A DNA stretch of 64,000 nt from Montifringilla adamsi (Eukaryota; Chordata; Aves; Passeriformes; Passeridae): positions 806,001-870,000 of the forward strand of contig JAGGNK010003336.1 of the NCBI GenBank assembly GCA_017590115.1, in the 5' to 3' direction. The first letter of the stretch is position 1, and every line of letters begins with the position of its first letter. The position numbers and the translations under genes are program-made. The notes under the pieces were generated by a model. That model was not told where the DNA came from and made no database searches. It saw only the letters and a list, made by a program, of their open reading frames with translations. Below, piece by piece: positions 1 to 12,183 of this stretch.

Positions 1-2119
1 CTGGAGAGCTTTCTGGGAGCTCCCTCTCAGCCACCCTGTTGCCCAGACCCTGAGCAAAGTCCCATAACTCACATGTGTCCATGCCCCCATCATTATGGGA
101 TCAGCCTCACTCACAAACATTAATTCTGAGATTTATGGGTTGCAGGGCCAGAAAGAACTGTTGGGACAGTCCACACTGACCTTCCTCACCACACAGACCA
201 ATAATTTTTGTATCAAGTCTGTCAGTTCTGCTGAGCTATAAAATCTCTCTCAGAACATTGTTTAGCCTTCACTAAAAGATTACAGCTGATGGGAATTCTA
301 ATCTGTCAGAAATGATGTCCTTGTTGGCCTTTTAAAACAGTCCCTCTGTTTCCATTCTGAATTGGTCTGGGTTTGGGTTCCACTCACTGTAACTTCTTAG
401 ACTTCTCACAAATTAAAGAGCAATCAGAAAATTCTTAGACATCAAGACAAGATAAAGTCTCCTTTTGAAAAAAGTTAAACAATTTGGCCTTCTCTTACCT
501 TCCTTGCTGTGATCCATTTCATCAGTTTTCTGAACAGGCTTCTCCTTTAAATGTTTGCTGAGCTTTTACGATTCTTTTATTTCTTCTTTCCAATTTTATT
601 TCTTTTTTAATATTTGCCAATGTTCAAAAATCCTTGTCTCCCCAGATCCACATACAGTGGCAATAAAATTGCTTTACTCCATAAATATTCACTATAAAAT
701 TAACGTAGGACACAGTATTTGCTCTTGTGAGGAAAGGATCTGTTATGTCCAATTTTCAAACACAAAAATATAGACATAAAAGTGCTCTGAGTAACATCAT
801 AAAGGAAGCATGTGGCAGAATATGGACTTAAACACCTACCCAGCTCCAGCATAGCCATAAACATGAGATTATTCTACCCCTTAATTAAGCACAGAACAAT
901 TTCCAGCACTTAGAAAAGCAGATTAATGCAAGTTCTTAAGTCTGTTTGTGTCTTCTAATATTAATTATGAACAGCAGTTATGTTATTTATGACTTCTAAC
1001 ATACTGTGTGTTGTGTATACCAATTTTCCCTACAAAAAAAAAAGAAAGATGCTGCTCAGTTTCTGAGATTTTCTGTAAAAAAAAAAAAAAATGTCTAAGA
1101 AGGAATTGTGCTTTAATTTCTTTACTGCTCTTCTGAGAAACACAAACCCACACTTGCCCTTTATCCACATCTCTACTGGCACCAGAGCACTGCTTCTTTC
1201 TGGCACTCCAGGTTGAGAGTCTGTCACCTCCAGGATGAGGTGACACAGGATTTCTCCAGTGCTCTGCATCCTGCTGGCTCCAGCACCCCAAAGGCTGTGG
1301 GTTCTTTGCTGTTAGAGGCTGCTACAGCTATTTAAAAAATGACAGAGGACTTATAGTCTGATGTGGTGGATAACAGAAACCAGCTAAAGAGATGATCCTG
1401 CGTATATCATATTATTTTTTTATTTTATAATTTATTTTTGCATTTAATATAAACCTTTTTTTTCTTTTTTTTTTCCTTTTTTTTTTTACCAATTTGCTCT
1501 TTGCCAGAAATAGAAACGTTCAGTGCCCTGCACTAAAGCAGAGGAGTCGTGTTTCCTGTGACAATGAGCACTTCTAAAACACAACAGCTCGTGATCAGAA
1601 AGACTTCCCTGGTGATGCTGAGGCACTGGAAATAGTAGAGCAGAGCAATTTTGTTCTCATTGTTCTAGGGTCACACTATTCTCTCAAAAAAAGGGAGATG
1701 CATGGTGGCAGAAATGATAGATGGATCATCTTCCCCCCTCTCCCCTGACCTTCTGCAGACTTCTCCACCTTTCAATTTCTCGTCCCTCTGTGCAAATTAT
1801 CTCCAGCAATGCAAGGCTTGCTTCTGTTACACCCGATAATGAGCATTTTAAAAGTAGCTTTCCTTAGGAAAAGTTACTCACACTCATGCTTTCCAATTAT
1901 TCTCATACTTAAGACTGAATTTTTACTTATTTTCAAAGGTTTATCTACAATGTGTTGAAGTGATTTTAATTATTCTATTTTATTATCATCCCGTATGCCC
2001 ATACAGTGCATTAATCCTTCTTATACTGCCACAAAGGCAGAGAAAAACTATCACAGTGATTTTGGGTTTAGTCCAAATTTACTGGCTAAGACTTCAGCTT
2101 GAACAGGAGTGCACTTTTA

Positions 2120-2123
<4 letters not shown>

Positions 2124-2153
<30 letters not shown>
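2124..2153. repeat. Poly-T tract (30 T)
   Basis: This is an uninterrupted run of 30 T. On the minus strand it would be a poly-A tail, but the sequence that would precede it carries no AATAAA signal and no recognisable transcript, so a retrocopy is not supported. It inflates a meaningless polyphenylalanine open frame on the plus strand. Confidence 0.9.
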
Positions 2154-2156
<3 letters not shown>

Positions 2157-3266
2157 TGAGATAGAAAAGGAATTGCTTCTGTGGCAGCTCAGGCAGTTTC
2201 CTTATGTAAAATTTAAAAATTGCTGTATCATGCGTGCCACTGTAGATAGAACTGGGTAAGTCCCAGGTGAAAAACAATGCAGGGTGTTAAACCTCATGGC
2301 TTTTACTCAGCCATGATTTTATGAACAAAAATTATCTGGACGCTGAGAAAATTAAATCATCATAAGAAGCAAGTTGTCCAGAGACAGAATAACCATTTTG
2401 CATTAAGATTTATTTGTTTTAAATATTGCTGTTGGGGGTATCTTGTAGGGATTTTAAGGCTTAAATGCAGGCAGATGGATAAAGAGAGAGCCATGTTTGG
2501 GGCCAGAAGGGAACTGAATGGACAAAAAGGCACAGCAAGCTAGATTCCATGGGCTGAGAGGGAGCAGGTCAGCCAAGACTCCCTTCACAAACCCAGGTCC
2601 TTTCTAGTTGAGTTCCCATTATTAGCTCCTTCCAAAAATCCAAGTCCTTTTCTTGGAGTTCAACTTTTCTTTAAAGTTTTTTTTTGGTTTTGATTTTGAA
2701 TGCTTTCACTAAATATTTTTATGTCTCGTCAGCACAGGAAGTTTTCCTCCCACTTTCTGTTCAGTATTTAGACATAACTGAGCTGCCTAACAAATTTAAA
2801 TGACTGTGCTGGAGAAAGATGAAATTATATTATTCCCATTTTCTATCTTGTAAGGAGAAAATGAGTAACAAAAAAAATCAGAGAATGTAGGACAAGTGTC
2901 TGAATTCCTCATTTTGTGCTCTTTCTGTACACTATGGTGTTTTAAATTTACTTCACAAGACATACTTCTAAATTACAGAAGCAGACTTCCATCCATAAAA
3001 GGAAATGTTAAAATTAAAGATTTTCTTACTGGGATAATTAAATTCAAATAAAGACTGAAAGGGTGTTTTGGTTTTTTGTTTTTTTTTTTTTAATTGCAGG
3101 AATATTTTTTTATAATCTTTAAAAAGAATAGCTAAGTCTGTAAAAACTAAAATAAGTTTCTTATCCAAATGCAATCCTTTAAAAATGGAATAAAAACAGA
3201 GGTACCATGGGGAAAATCTCATCTTCTGACTTATATTTAGCCTAAAAAAATACTAAAATGCAACTT

Positions 3267-3289
3267 AAAAAAAAAAAAAAAAAAAAAAA
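3267..3289. repeat. Poly-A tract (23 A)
   Basis: This is an uninterrupted run of 23 A in AT-rich DNA. No processed transcript is recognisable upstream. Confidence 0.9.
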
Positions 3290-4783
3290 GCCAAAACTCT
3301 GGCATTTTAATGAGCAATTTGCACCTGTTAGGGGAGAAAACTTCATTGTCCACCAGAATTTGTTCCATACATTCTGGTCAAGAGAAAAACAAAGCAAACA
3401 AAAGATTCAGTCTTGTTTGTGTTTCTGTTCTCCCTTACAGAAGCAGATCTGGTTTGCAGGAAAACACCCTTGTGCCAACACTGTCCTTCAAAGCCTGGGG
3501 TAAACTTCCCCAGGTTTGTGCAGGTCTGTTCATGCTCAAATGACCCAGCAGGCAGCAAAGGAAACTCAAGAAACGTTTTTAAGTTAATAAAACATTGAGC
3601 ATGATAAATACATAAGAAATATGGCTAATCTAAGCCATGAAATATTTTATTTCATCCACAAAAATTATCAAAATGAATAGGAATTGAACTATTTTATGGA
3701 GGTTTCAATGTATTAAAATTAATCTTAAACAAGATGTTGCAATATGTCAAAACAGAAGAGACCATGATGCAGTAATTTATTGTACCCACACAACAATGAA
3801 AGGGGTACTGGTGCTGAATTTTTATATTATATTTTGCATCTCAACATATATTTATACAATTCCATTGTTCAGCTATGTGAATCAGACTTTTAATTAATAT
3901 CTACCCTCAGTTAGCTTTGATATTGCCAGTTTAGTGCTGAATAAGATGTACATTTATATGCAAATGAAATTTCTTTCTTAAAATTTTCCTTAAAATAACT
4001 TTGCTTTGGGATAATTTAGGGGATGAGACAGAGAGATCCCTGTTTGTTTTTTCCATTTTTTTTGCAGTGCATGGCAAACATCTTGAAAATAAAGTTGTTT
4101 TATTGTTATTGTTATGATTTGAGAGGTTATTTCATATCAAGCTAAACATTTTTACTGGGTGTCTATTCATCAAAGATTTCACCCTCTGAAGGTCACAGAA
4201 ACAGTTTTCTTATACAATTGTTGATAGAAAGGTGAATTATTCTATGGCACACAAGATTTTTTCTCATTCCTCAGCCATCCTCTCCTTGGTGGATTCTCAC
4301 TGCAGGGCACTGAGGAGGTGCAGCTGAGCACCCACCGCCCCAAAGAGGAAATGCTGAGCTCTTGTCAGGTGAGAAAGTGAAGAAAGAGAACTCAGAAGGA
4401 AGAGTTCCGCCCTGTGAGAGCAGCAATTCCTCAGGAAATCCCTCACTGAGCCTTTCCTGTGTGAGGAATCACCACAGCTCCACCTTATTGCCCAGGGGTT
4501 TAAAAGAAATGTGAGTGTGGGTCCCAGGACACACCTGAGGGCTTAAACTGGGATTTCTCCATCACAGCTGGGTGAGCCACAACAATTTGCAGCAGTTTGA
4601 GACCAGTGCTGAAGCCAAGCCAGAGACTGACACAGATATTTGCCTTTCAGGTAATTAATTTCTATTATTTCCCCTCCTGCATCTTTCTTCTCCATGTACA
4701 TAGAAAATAGGAGTGGTTTCCTTTGAAAACTTGAGTCTGGCTCTGCAGTGAGACCAATCTGAGATCCTTTCAGGACTGTTTGG

Positions 4784-4799
4784 GTGTGTGTGTGTGTGT
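4784..4799. repeat. (GT)8 microsatellite
   Basis: This is a perfect run of eight GT dinucleotides, a short simple repeat. Confidence 0.85.
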
Positions 4800-5742
4800 C
4801 TATTTAAAATCAGCAGATTATTCCAGATTCAGTGAAGGGGTAGCAAGGACACAGAAATATAAAAGCATGATTTTATTCATACCTAATTCAGAGAAAACTC
4901 TTGAACTTTGATCTGCTACAGCCCACTTAATTGACATCGTCATTAATCCCTGCTGGTCCCCCTTATCTTGACTGGAAATTCTCTCCTTTACTTTTCTGCA
5001 AAACTTTTGTCAAGACTATCAAATCCAAATTGTTTAAAGGAGAGCTTATCAATCACCATGGTTTTGATGAGAAAACATTCTTGATCAGACCTAGTCACAT
5101 TTTTTTTCCCTCTGCCATCTGGCTGTATCCATCTGTTATCTGTTTTAAGATTAGAAGTGAGTTAGGACGGGGAGTGTCTTATTAATTTTTGTTTGTAAAA
5201 CACTTAGCACAGGAGGGTCATGGTCCAAGCCAGAAAGAGGTTGCCATTTCTGCTCAATTCAAATAAATAAATGCAATAATCTACACCAACAAGTTCCCTG
5301 GCAGGGAAGTTCAGAAGGAAGGCAATGTGGCAGAATTTCCTATAGTCTCTTCCCTATAAACTGAATATTCTAGTCCTGGTCATGAAGTGAAATCCTGGCA
5401 AGGGATTTGGATCCAGTTTGGTCCTGGGTCTGAATGCAAAGTAAGTACTTCAAAGTACTTATTTGCTGTGATTTTTTCCCCTAAATGTTAATAATATTTT
5501 CATTTTGCACAAAATGTTTCACAGAGATGTCCATGCCTCTGGTGGCATCCTTCACCCAGACATCCCTTTTGGGGTGTTGGCAGTAATTCTGTGCCAGAGA
5601 AACAGCAGATTTGTCTTTACAAAGAAGCTGTGGCTCTGCTGGTAGATAAAACTAGCACTGGGAGATAAAAGGAACAATGGGAAGGATTCCACTGATTGAT
5701 GAATGGACAAAGATATTTGCTTTTAAAAATAAACTTTAGTTT

Positions 5743-6095
5743 TGTTGATAAAGGAAATTAGACATTGAAAGATGAAAGAAAGAATAGGGAAGAAAAGCCC
5801 CTAAATTCCATAAGAATTAAAAATGAAAAGGGAGGGTTGTACCTTAGAGGGAAGTCTTTGGTATCAGATGTACTGGGATGTTTGTACCTCTCAAGTACCT
5901 CAGCCAATGGGGAAAGAGAGAAGGGAAATGTGGCCGGGAAATTGGGATAAAAAGGGAGGCCGCGTCCTCCAAAAATGTGAGAGATCCCAGGGGAATGCCC
6001 CATGGCCTCTCCCTTTCTTCAAATAAAGTAAAAGGACTCCTCTGTCTCCTTTTTGGACATAAACCTCTGATGTTTGTGGATTAATTTTCCTAACG
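5743..6095 (+). mobile_element. Solo LTR-like endogenous retrovirus element
   Basis: The segment has LTR architecture in plus orientation. It begins TGTT and ends AACG (probably once AACA), and its first 20 bp resemble the reverse complement of its last 20 bp, as expected for short terminal inverted repeats. Inside are, in order, a CCAAT box (5904-5908), a TATA-like GATAAAAAGG (about 5946-5955) and AATAAA (6022-6027), about 75 bp after the TATA box. The 5 bp before (AGTTT) and after (TGTTT) differ at one position and may be an eroded target duplication. No gag, pol or env-like sequence is adjacent, so it is called solo. The 5' boundary could instead lie near 5629. The family is not determined; passerine ERV LTRs are the best fit. 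Confidence 0.6.
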
Positions 6096-7794
6096 TGTTT
6101 GCTTTGTCCCTTTCCTCTACAAGCCCCATCTTTCCTGTTCCTCAGAGCAGCTGAAGACAGGAGAATTCCTTTCCAGGAGGTGCACTGCTGGCTTTTAAGC
6201 AGCCTGCAGAGAGTGTGGGGTGTTCACTCTGCCCTGCACTGACCCTGCACATTCCCCACTGGAAGGGAGGATATTGCTTTGGTGACACTGCTGGAACATT
6301 CAGCAATCCTGACTAATTCCAGCTCCACACTCCTTTATTAAGTGTTTTGTTTTGCTCGACCTCACATCATGGGATCATCTTGTCTACCTCTGACTTTTTC
6401 ATTACCTTCCATTACCTCTCATTTCAGCTCTCCCTGCATTACTCTGTCATCTTCAGAGATTTGCACTCATAACACTCAGAATAATTAAGTGATCTGCATA
6501 GCAGTAATCCTGCTGCCCTCTGCAAAAATGCCCTGCCACCAGCTTTTAACTAAGAATGACAGGAATTCAGCCCTGAAGGCAGCTAAGTGAGCAGCTCCAG
6601 TTCTGAAAAGTCTCTCCTGGAATCTCAAAAGGTTTAAACCAGGATGGATGTCACTATTTTCAGGGAAGGTACATGAGCAAGTGCCTGCCAGAAGATGGCT
6701 ATTTAGTGTTGCAATCCTGCAAAAGGATGGAAGGGAATTATTGCCTCATGTTTTCTTCATCTTTCCTACCTATGTCTCGGCATATAAGTCAAGATTTCAT
6801 GTTATATTCTCATTTGTTTTTCCTACTGTTGTTCTCAGCCTCTTCTCAGAAGAATCACACATCACTGATATTTATTGTTTCAGAAGGAAAGGAAACTGAG
6901 GCACAGCAGTTCTCACCCTGGCTGCAGACAGGAGCCATTATTCCTTAGCCTTTCTACTGACAGCTTCTTTAGGTGCACCTCAATCAGGGTTTATTCAGCC
7001 AGTCCCCAGACCCAGGGGCAGCCAGCACCCCTCTCACCAGCTCAGGCTAAGGAGAGGAGCAGCTGAGCCTCCTGTGTGGCAGATAAAGTGCCCTGGGCTT
7101 GGGGCCTGGCAGCACAGCAGGACGCAGCTCCCACACCTCTTGGTGCAGCTGAGCACTCTGACACCTGACATGCACTGAAGGAAAAATGTTTCACCACCCA
7201 TTTTTTGGAAAAGGTAATTAAACTCAAATACAAAAAAAAAAAAAAAAAAAAAAAAACCAAAAAAACCAAAAAACCCATAACCTTTCTGTCCTACGTGAAG
7301 GAAACAAATGACTTGTTACAGTTGCTGTAGGGTAGAACTGAAATCCTTCACACTTTCTAAAAGTTCTTCAAGACTCTTTTATTGGGGGATTTTTTTTTTT
7401 TAACCTTTCTGTCCTTCACAAGATGCACTTCGCTGCAGTGTTCAGGAATATTTCTGGGGTTTACATACACTGTGGTGCAGCTCAGCCTTTCCCCACAATC
7501 CCCTTCCTCCCCAACAATCCCTGAGCACACCAGGCACTGTCTGCTCTTCATCTGTTGAACGCACACGCAGTTCAGCTTGTGGCACACTCTCCTGATGCCA
7601 TTCCCAATTAGGGAGCCTATCATTCAGACATTTGCTCGCAGCTTCTCCACTTGTCACTGGAGTATTTTCCACAGTCCTGCACTTTAGTTCAGCTGCTCAG
7701 AGTGAAACCTGCTACCATTCTGAAAATTTTAGTTAAAGCAGGAAACCTTGAATCTCCAGTAGGCACAATCAATGTGATTTCCTACACAGAGCCA
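6096..7794. other. Noncoding sequence, no gene seen
   Basis: This unique sequence has mixed base composition. It contains an A25 tract at 7232-7256. Open frames of 60-90 codons overlap one another on both strands and look random. I recognise no repeat family. Confidence 0.6.
7232..7256. repeat. Poly-A tract (25 A)
   Basis: This is an uninterrupted A25 followed by CCAAAAAACC-type A-rich sequence. There is no upstream AATAAA that would indicate a retrocopy tail. Confidence 0.85.
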
Positions 7795-8360
7795 GAGAAT
7801 CACAGAACTGTCAGGGTTGGAAGGCACCTCTGGAGATCCTCCAGTCCAGCCCCCCTGCCAGGGCAGGGTCACCTGGAGCAGGTGACACAGGGACATGCCC
7901 AGGTGGGTTGGGATGTGTCCAGAGAGGGAGAGTCCAGGCCCCCCTGGGCACCTGATCCGGGGCTCTGCCCCCTCCATGGAGAGGAGCTCTCCCCCAGCTG
8001 ATGTGGAGCTCCCTGGGGCTTTGTTTGTGTCCATGGCTCCCTGTCCTGTCACTGGGCACCCCTGGAAGGAGGCTGGCACCATCCTCTGCCAGCCCTCGGA
8101 GATATTGGTGAGGATTAATGACATCCCTGTCAGGCTCTTCTCCTCCCGGCTGACCAGGCCCAGCTCCCACAGCCTCTCCTCATCACAGAGATCCTCCAGA
8201 CCCAAAATCATCTTTGTGGCCTCTGCTGCACCCTCTCCAGCAGCTCCTTGACTTTCTTGAGGCTCCAGAGCTGGACACAGCCCTCCAGAGGTGCCTCCAG
8301 GGCCAAGCAGAGGGGCAGGATCCCTCCTGACCTGCTGCCCACACTTCCTGAGGCACTCCA
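7795..8360 (-). mobile_element. CR1 LINE, 5'-truncated, minus strand
   Basis: Read on the plus strand, the left edge has the reverse complement of a CR1 3' end: AATCACAGAA, then GGTTGGAAGGCACCTCTGGA, then a CCAGTCCAGCCCCCCTGCC block. It continues through about 560 bp of typical CR1 3' untranslated and C-terminal region sequence, including blocks about 'subsequent trimming'-free GC-rich text such as CTTCTCCTCCCGGCTGACCA and CACAGCCTCTCCTCATCACAG. It is the longest CR1 piece in the window. No intact reverse transcriptase is present because the copy is 5'-truncated, as most CR1 copies are. Several 90-160 codon open frames inside it on both strands are by-products of this repeat. Confidence 0.85.
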
Positions 8361-11300
8361 GATCTTTTCTTGATCCCTGTTGTTCTCTTATCCCCTAAAA
8401 AAGCCTGATTCCCAGCACCAGAGATGTTTTCCCTTGCCCTTGTTTGCCTGTGTATTTCAAACATCTAATCCCAACTTTTTTGTGTCCTTGAAGCTGCTCC
8501 TATTTATTTTCTGAACTTTACTTCTTTACTAAATCACTTCAGGCTTCTGAGCTCTACAGATTGTCCTCCCTGGGAGTTTTGCTGCTCTGCTTGGTGCTTG
8601 TAGACTTTCAGGCCCCTGAGTTATAAGCTTGGCTTAAAATATGGTCCATTTTACCATTGTTTGGGCTCTATTAAGACTATGCTGATACAAACAAACAAAC
8701 AAAAAATCCAAATTGAAAAGGAAAAAAGTTGGCTAAATTCCTTAATCAGAATAATAGAAGTATTTTATCTACCCCTTCCCAGGGCAATGGACATTTTGGT
8801 TATGAGAGCTTGTGTTTAGCTACAGATGAATCTCCAGGGACTATAATGTGTGTGTCAAATAAAGCCACAAAGCAGGGCAGAAAGGTCACTGTGGTGCTCA
8901 GTGACAACTCCTTGCTGCACCAAGAGCTGCTCCTCCAGGCTTGCTTTAGAGTATGTGACCTGTCTTCTCCTTGCCCTAACTTAATGCTCAAAAAAATTTG
9001 GATTTTTTTTTTAATTTGAGTTTCTGAAGAGATTTTAAGGATGTGCTTGGCCCTTACTTGCAGACTTTCTTGTCATGTTACTGAGAATTTCCCTTTTAAA
9101 GACAAAGTGCTAAAACTTTCACAAAATACCATGATTCCAGCAGTTTATTTTGAGAATGATAAACAAACAGAAATCAAAGTTGCAAGAATCTTAATAACAC
9201 TCCAGGAGACAGCAACAATGCCAACCCATGGAAATCATTCAAAGACAGCAGTGTAACATTTATCTCAAAGTCCACAGAAACTCATCAGAGTCCATAAAAA
9301 CAAGTAAACAGCTATATTAACGCTGAACAGTCACATTTCCAACAGGAAATTGAATCCTGTAATCAATGAGCACTTAAGAATTGCCATAATAGTTTAATGT
9401 GAATTTTCTTAAGAGTTTGATTCCAGAAATTAAGGCTAGGAAGGGCATCTGATACAAATGCTTCTTGAAAGGAATAATGACCAGATGGTTCCATTGTATG
9501 GCTTAAGAAAAAAAAAAATCCTTAAACATCTGTAAATAACTCTAAACCAAGCTGTGTTTTATTTTTTTTTTTCACAGCTGGAATACTAGTTTTTATTACA
9601 GCTCAACTGGCATTGCAAATTAAAATCCATCTCTGTTTGTTAAACTGCTACTTAAAATGGCTTCCAGCAACTGTTACAGTTGGATATTATGTTGTCATTT
9701 ATGCATTAAGTGGGAATGGTTCAATAGCATGAATATTTAAAAACAAGTACATGGAAAGTATTTTAATTGGGTTGCCATTGCTAACTGCTGAGTTTTGTTC
9801 CCAAGGTTTGGTCAAAGCTCACTTAATTTTTCATTGCATAAGAAGCAGCATCCAGTGAATTAATGGAATGAGGACTCTTTGTAGGTGAATCTCAGGGTGT
9901 CTGATCATAGCAGAACGGCTTTGCACTTTTAATGGACAGCAATTAAAGTGCTCAGCAGACTTCTGCCATGCTGGTTGATCTGTTCTGAACAATTTGTTTG
10001 GTGAACTCTTCCTTAGAGTTGCTAAAGAGGGAAAAATCACCACACGATCATGAGCAGAGATTCTATAAAATGAATGTAAGCACATTGTTATTTTGGCAGG
10101 GAGTTTCAAAGGGTCACAAGGAAGCTGTGAATGAAAAACTGTATTTTCACTGCTCACTGCATCTCTAAAGCACCAACACCCATGAAAGCTGAGGTGAACT
10201 ATTGCAGAATAGACAGTTGTATGAGACTCTAGGTCTAATTTAATTTAAAATAATTACCTACAGGTAATATAGCAGGCAATTGTCACAGGTGAACAGATTA
10301 TTAATAAAGTAATTAGGCAGTTCTGAAAAATCACAGTGAATCTTCACCATCAGGTATGTTAACAGCTCTTAATGACTGACAGCAACTTCTTCAGATGTTG
10401 CTTCAAGTTTTTTGCCTTTAACCTATAAACCACATCCTGCAAGTGACAAGAGTCAGTCTCACCTGTTACTCAGAGACAGGATAACCAAGATATTCTTGTT
10501 AATGTTGTTCACGAATGTGCCCCCGGAACTTCTCACTTCACAGAAATCCCCATGATCCATGCACTGAAATTAATACTTTTAGGATCGCTGAGCAGTGGGA
10601 CACTTTGTTAGGGACTTACCTGAAGAGCTATCAATTACTCAACCCTTAAGAGAAAAATCATATTTATTTACAAACCAAATAAGTTTTCATAAATGTCAAA
10701 TTATTCCTAAATATCATTAAAGTTCAAAAGGGCCTAAAATACAGCCCATATTTCCTTTGAAAATCTGTCCACCCATCTATGTGCCTGAGACATTAGAGCT
10801 GGATTTTAAAAACCCTCGTGGGTCCCTGCCAGTTCAGAATATTCTGTCATTCTATGGCACCCTTAGCAGAATTTTTTGTTTTCAGGCCACTTTCCCTTTT
10901 ATTGGAAACCTTCATTGGAGGAGAGCTGCTCCTCATGGTGAGCACTGGATTACTGCATGCCAGGAGACCTCTCAGCCTTTCCAGCTTTCTTTTGATATCA
11001 GGTGTTCCTGGCAACCTCTGCAGAGAGTGGGAATTCCCTCACTCACACAGTGAGTGAGAAAACAGCAAAAGCAGGAATATGATGTTCAGGAAGTCTGGCT
11101 GGAAAAGAGCTGCTGATATGTAATATCAAATCTGCACCCATAAGTTTGGGGAGATGAATCAAACATATCTTGAATGCTGCTCATCAAGCCCATTATTTTA
11201 GGAGAGCAGTAGGACAAGCCAGAGAAGTGACACTTCTGCTTCACCAAACCTGGCAGAAGGAGAAGCTGAATCCATTTCTCTATTTCATATCTGTTCTGCC

Positions 11301-11871
11301 ATACAGGATGACTTTAAGCAGCAGTGTCATTTGTTATTATATTTTATTGCTTAAATGGGCAATTTCCCAACTTAGTGAGGCCTTGGGAAGCTCCTCAAAC
11401 ACAGACCCAACCAGGGAACTTGCCTCTCTCTGGCTTGCACTGGCTGAACACTCTGCTCTCCAGCTGACCTTCAGGAAACAGCCCTGTTGCAAAAGTGCCT
11501 CACTCCAGGTCTGTGACTCACAATTTAATTACATTACAGAAGGGTATGATCTGAGAGGCTGATGCTGTTTTTATTCCAACCACTGAACTCCTTGCCAGCT
11601 CAGTTATCAGCCCTCACTGGGCTGAACGGTCCCTTGGGCTCTGTGGTGGCAGTGCTCACAGAGCTGGTGCTGCTGTTTTTCCTGAGGCTGCTCCTCTGCA
11701 AGGAGCCCTGACAGGGCAGGGGAAAGGGGGATGGATGCCCAGGCATGCAAATCAGCCAGGCAGAGCTTAACCTGTAACCTGCTTTACAAATTCTGAAATG
11801 TTGCTGAGACAAAACTGCTCGGTTTATACCTAAAACCCCAAACTGATCCTAAACTTCTCACACAGTGTTAA
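8361..11871. other. Unique AT-rich noncoding sequence
   Basis: No gene or repeat family is recognised. A short (CAAA)n run lies near 8690-8702. The stretch about 10230-10330 is dense in TAATT/ATTA motifs and CAGGTG/CACAGGTG E-box-like sites, which could be regulatory, though this is only texture. Open frames reach 130 codons (11170-11562) without any recognisable domain. Confidence 0.55.
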
Positions 11872-12183
11872 CCTGGAGAGGGGCTTTGGACAATAGCCTG
11901 GAGGGACAGGAGCCCGGGAATGGCTCCCAGTGCCAGAGGGCAGGGCTGGATGGGATCTTGGGAATGAGGAATTGTTCCCTGGCAGGGTGGGCAGGCCCTG
12001 GCACAGGGTGCCCAGAGCAGCTGTGGCTGCCCCTGGATCCCTGGCAGTGCCCAAGGCCAGGTTGGACACTGGGGCTGGGAGCAGCCTGGGACACTGCAAG
12101 GTGTCCCTGCCCAAGGCAAGGGGTGGAATGGATGATCCTTAAGGCCCTTTAAATCCAAACCACTCTGTGATTCCATAATTCTG
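11872..12183 (+). mobile_element. CR1 LINE 3' fragment, plus strand
   Basis: This is a 5'-truncated CR1 3' region in plus orientation. It contains GGGCTTTGGACA, then CTGGAGGGACAGGAGCCCGG, then a long block starting GGGCTGGATGGGATCTTGGG that ends in a CTGTGATTCCATAATTCTGA tail. The middle about 150 bp is almost identical to the copies at about 28719 (plus) and 37970-38095 (minus), so the three belong to the same young subfamily. It carries no protein domain; the open frames of about 70-110 codons in it recur at each copy and are repeat artefacts. Confidence 0.88.

Larger units (their letters stand above)
1..5742. other. Unique AT-rich noncoding sequence
   Basis: No gene is recognisable. Open frames are at most about 100 codons, overlap on opposite strands, and several run through T or A tracts. 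The stretch holds pyrimidine-rich runs near 1457-1489, a T30 tract, an A23 tract and a short GT microsatellite at 4784-4799. A slightly more GC-rich patch at about 4280-4640 contains donor-like CAG/GTGAG and CAG/GTAAT sequences and a TTTAAAAG box, but no exon with coding character is visible. The 3' part, about 5629-5742, could be a 5' extension of the LTR-like element that follows. Confidence 0.6.

Noticed and set aside
7729..8251. Overlapping 116-160-codon frames on both strands
   Set aside because: All fall within a CR1 3' region in antisense or off-frame. No reverse transcriptase motif is present.
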